In this document: positions 39,793-42,086 of the stretch, one piece after another | Position numbering within the stretch: the first letter of the stretch is position 1 | Layout: the number at the start of each line of letters is the position of its first letter | Origin: SXOA01 sp051004015 | GTDB lineage: Bacteria > Planctomycetota > Planctomycetia > Pirellulales > Pirellulaceae | Reading direction: 5' to 3' | DNA: 42,086 nucleotides | NCBI GenBank assembly: GCA_051004015.1 | Contig: JBPCKT010000061.1 | Span: 1-42,086, forward strand | Translations under genes and position numbers: made by a program | Notes under the pieces: model-generated | Database searches by the model: none | Told to the model about the DNA's origin: nothing | The model's input: only the letters and a program-made list of their open reading frames with translations

Positions 39793-42086
39793 TTATGGAC
39801 GTGATGCCCTGGTTTTAAGCCCGGCCAGGAAATAGGCGCCCGCGAAATCGGGATGGTTCTCCATGATTTTGTCGACCAGGCTGGAATTCAGCGGCGTGAA
39901 CTGCCGGATCTTGCGCGTGGTTCCATCGGTTCCCTGAGCAGACAGAATGAGATCCACGATCCCGTTGCCGTTGGTATCCAGGGCCAGCGTGCGGACCGGT
40001 GCGTTGTAGCTCAGGGTATTGGCCGGGGAATAGGGAGTGAAACCCTGCAGGATGACTCCGGGAGAATCGCCATCCAGAACCAAAACTTGCGATCCGCCGC
40101 CGTTGAGAGTGCCGACAATGACGTCCGGGACCAGGTCTGCGTCGACGCGACCAGTTTCGAGCGAGATTCCTCCCCGAAAGGTTGACGAAAAGGGGAGGAA
40201 GGTGCGGACCAAGGTGGGCAAGGTACTGGCCCCATAAAACGCATACTCTTTTACGGTGGCACGCATTCCCGATCCGCTCCCGACAATGATTTCTGCCCGC
40301 CGCTGGTTGAAATTCGTGGAACTGAGGGTCCTGGTGGTCCCCACGGTGATCGCATTCCCCATATCGACGGCATCGATCGTCGCACCTCCCTTAAAGGCGA
40401 TACCGAAGGGATCAAAGGCGGTGAACTGCGTAAAGGAGAGCGGATTGTAGGGCACCGGGCCGGCCGACGCATTCCTGAAGACTTTGACCTGATTCCCGTT
40501 ATAGCTCATCGCCGTAATGATGTCGTTCTTACCGTCTCCGTTGATGTCGCCGATGGCCACTTCAACACCGCCGGTGAAGGTGCTGGCGTATGCCAGGAAC
40601 GAGTATTTGAGGTTGCCAGCCTGATCAAAAACCTTGACCAGTGGCGCACGCCCGCGGCCCGGCGCCGTAACAATTTCGTCGATGCCGTCGCCGTTGAGGT
40701 CCCCGGTGGCGACCCGCACTCCGCCGCGGTACGACAATTCGTAGGCCTGAAACCGCCCGACCAGATTGCCCGTCTCCAGCTCGACCAGATGCACGAAAGG
40801 TAGGCTGGTGTTGGTCTTGTCGGGACCGATCACGATGACCGTGCTTTGACCGAAATAGTTCGCGGCGTCCGAATCCGTCGCAGTGGCACCGGTCTGGATA
40901 TCCTGTCCGGTGACGGTTGCCACATTCGTGTATTGGCCGGCAGTCACGGTGCGGGAGGCAACGTAGGTCCAGACTTCGCCCAGGTCGAGGAGACCGTTGG
41001 GAATAACATCCCCTCCGGTAAACGTCGGATTGAAGTCGTCGGCGGGATTACCAGGGGTTCCGTTGTTGTCCCTTACGACAATGTTTGCCAGCGGGACATT
41101 ACCGGTGTTTCTGACCGCATAAGTGAAAGTGGCCGTCGAACCGGCGGGGAGGGTTGGTCCGGGGGCAATATCCGCATCCTGCCCGTTGACCGCCTTTTCG
41201 ATATCGATGCCGGCGGTAACGCCAAAATAGTTGCCGTCGTCCGTGTCGCTTACCGTCTGACCGTCGGAACTGCTGCCGGAGGCCGTCGCGGTGTTGGTGT
41301 GTTGGCCGGCCAAGGCGGGGGCGCTGGCGATGTACTGCCAGGTTTCCGTCGTGTCAAGTCGGTTGTCGAGATCAGCATCCCCGATGTTGAACGGGCCGAC
41401 GAGAACCGGCACGGGGATCACGGTGTTATCGCTCAGCGTGACACTGCCCAGAGCGGCATTGCCGGTGTTAGAGACGAAGAAGGTGAAATTGACGGTGCTG
41501 CCCGTGGCCACGAATACGCCTGGAGCGCTGTCTGCATCATCGCCATTGACCCGTTTAATCACCTGGATGGCCGGGTTCTGGTCCACGGGGATCAAAGCGT
41601 CGTCGGCATCCGGCCCGGACTCGTTGCTGTCCGCGGTGGCCGTGTTGACGATGTTCACACCCGCATCGAGCTCGTCTTGGGTCACGGTGTGAGTGGCCGT
41701 AAATGACCACGTCTCACCCACTTCCAGCAGAGTGTCGTTGTTGCCGACCTGGTCGGCTATGCGGGTCAGGTTGCTCACGAACGGATCGGTGACAGTCACG
41801 CCCGTCAGTGTTTGGTTGCCAATATTCTGGACGGTGATCGTGTAGCTGATCACCTCGCCAGCCGCATCGGCCGTGCCGCCGGGCACCGTCGCGTCCTTGA
41901 TGATGTTGAGGGCGGGGTTCTGGGCCACCGTGATTGATGCCTCGTCGGTGTCCTCCCCGGTCTGGTTGCTGTCGGCGGTGGCGGTGTTCTCCAAAAAGCC
42001 GTCGCCGCCGCCGTTGGAGTCGATCTCGGCCTGGGTAATGGTGTGGGTGGCCGTATAGGTCCAGGTCTCTCCCACCTCCAGCAGGT
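39793..42086 (-). CDS. Large surface protein with DUF11-like and FG-GAP repeats (5' end outside window)
   Basis: The 3' part (764 complete codons plus the stop, starting in mid-gene) of a big exported protein; the frame stays open through the right edge. From the edge to about 40850 are repeats of roughly 80-130 residues containing the phrases NDTLLEVGETWSFTATHTVTQ, NTATADSN, NPAIQVIKRVNG and YFGVTAGIDIEKAVNGQDAD: DUF11/DUF7507-type beta-sandwich modules of surface adhesins. From about 40850 to the stop are FG-GAP-type propeller repeats with Ca-binding loops (DLNGDGIDEIV, DINGDGKNDII, DTNGNGIVDLIL). Planctomycete proteins of this kind are usually thousands of residues long. It is rich in Asp, Thr and Asn and nearly free of Cys. 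Function: structural or adhesive. Confidence 0.88.
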   Translation of the reverse strand, partial: LLEVGETWTYTATHTITQAEIDSNGGGDGFLENTATADSNQTGEDTDEASITVAQNPALNIIKDATVPGGTADAAGEVISYTITVQNIGNQTLTGVTVTDPFVSNLTRIADQVGNNDTLLEVGETWSFTATHTVTQDELDAGVNIVNTATADSNESGPDADDALIPVDQNPAIQVIKRVNGDDADSAPGVFVATGSTVNFTFFVSNTGNAALGSVTLSDNTVIPVPVLVGPFNIGDADLDNRLDTTETWQYIASAPALAGQHTNTATASGSSSDGQTVSDTDDGNYFGVTAGIDIEKAVNGQDADIAPGPTLPAGSTATFTYAVRNTGNVPLANIVVRDNNGTPGNPADDFNPTFTGGDVIPNGLLDLGEVWTYVASRTVTAGQYTNVATVTGQDIQTGATATDSDAANYFGQSTVIVIGPDKTNTSLPFVHLVELETGNLVGRFQAYELSYRGGVRVATGDLNGDGIDEIVTAPGRGRAPLVKVFDQAGNLKYSFLAYASTFTGGVEVAIGDINGDGKNDIITAMSYNGNQVKVFRNASAGPVPYNPLSFTQFTAFDPFGIAFKGGATIDAVDMGNAITVGTTRTLSSTNFNQRRAEIIVGSGSGMRATVKEYAFYGASTLPTLVRTFLPFSSTFRGGISLETGRVDADLVPDVIVGTLNGGGSQVLVLDGDSPGVILQGFTPYSPANTLSYNAPVRTLALDTNGNGIVDLILSAQGTDGTTRKIRQFTPLNSSLVDKIMENHPDFAGAYFLAGLKTRASRP

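Overview
The window looks like part of a planctomycete chromosome (phylum Planctomycetota, Pirellulales/Gemmatales-like). This is an inference from gene families, not from a marker gene. The signs are two Tat-exported DUF1501 proteins, a CehA/McbA-type PHP protein, a surface protein joining DUF11-like and FG-GAP repeats, many short secreted proteins of unknown function, high GC, a fused PurS-PurL, and many short palindromic repeats between and inside genes. No rRNA, tRNA, CRISPR array, transposase or phage gene was seen.

Layout. At 0.5-2.2 kb on the minus strand lies a split phosphorelay (Hpt protein, then a soluble hybrid histidine kinase). At 2.5-5.7 kb on the plus strand are a DUF3309 mini-protein, a lipoprotein, a small secreted protein and a FAD oxidoreductase with a Rieske domain. 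At 5.9-10.6 kb is a plus-strand biosynthetic run tyrA-purL-purQ; tyrA and purL overlap, and purL and purQ are nearly contiguous. At 10.7-13.1 kb are an extremely acidic protein and scpB, with parA divergent from scpB (chromosome segregation). At 13.1-18.5 kb on the minus strand are a Gly-rich secreted protein, a TPR lipoprotein, and the tight cluster acs / small protein / retropepsin-like protease, plus a small membrane protein. At 18.6-23.5 kb are a DinG-type helicase, a Tat flavin amine oxidase and a secreted protein of unknown function. At 23.8-25.5 kb on the plus strand are an NfeD-like membrane protein and a stand-alone DUF692/MNIO enzyme. At 25.5-34 kb, mostly minus, are a BNR/sialidase-fold protein, DUF1501, dihydroorotase, a second DUF1501 and a zinc-ribbon membrane protein, with one small membrane protein on plus. 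At 34.2-37.4 kb is a coupled pair, a thermolysin-like metallopeptidase followed by a metallo-beta-lactamase-fold hydrolase. At 37.5-42 kb are the PHP protein and the 3' part of the large surface protein, which runs off the right edge.

How the genes fit together. Housekeeping functions (tyrosine, purine and pyrimidine synthesis, acetate activation, DNA repair, segregation) are interleaved with exported proteins typical of planctomycetes. The most unusual signals are: (1) repeat elements read through in frame inside purL (two, one of them a near-perfect 94-bp palindrome) and purQ (one); (2) a 130-bp array of five hairpins sharing the core AAGC-N3-GCTT or a close variant; (3) -10 boxes ending exactly 6 nt before the ATG of two plus-strand genes, suggesting leaderless mRNAs; (4) the metallopeptidase/MBL pair; (5) a lone MNIO enzyme with no RiPP partner nearby. 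Start codons were chosen from Shine-Dalgarno spacing, signal peptides and domain starts, and are marked where uncertain.
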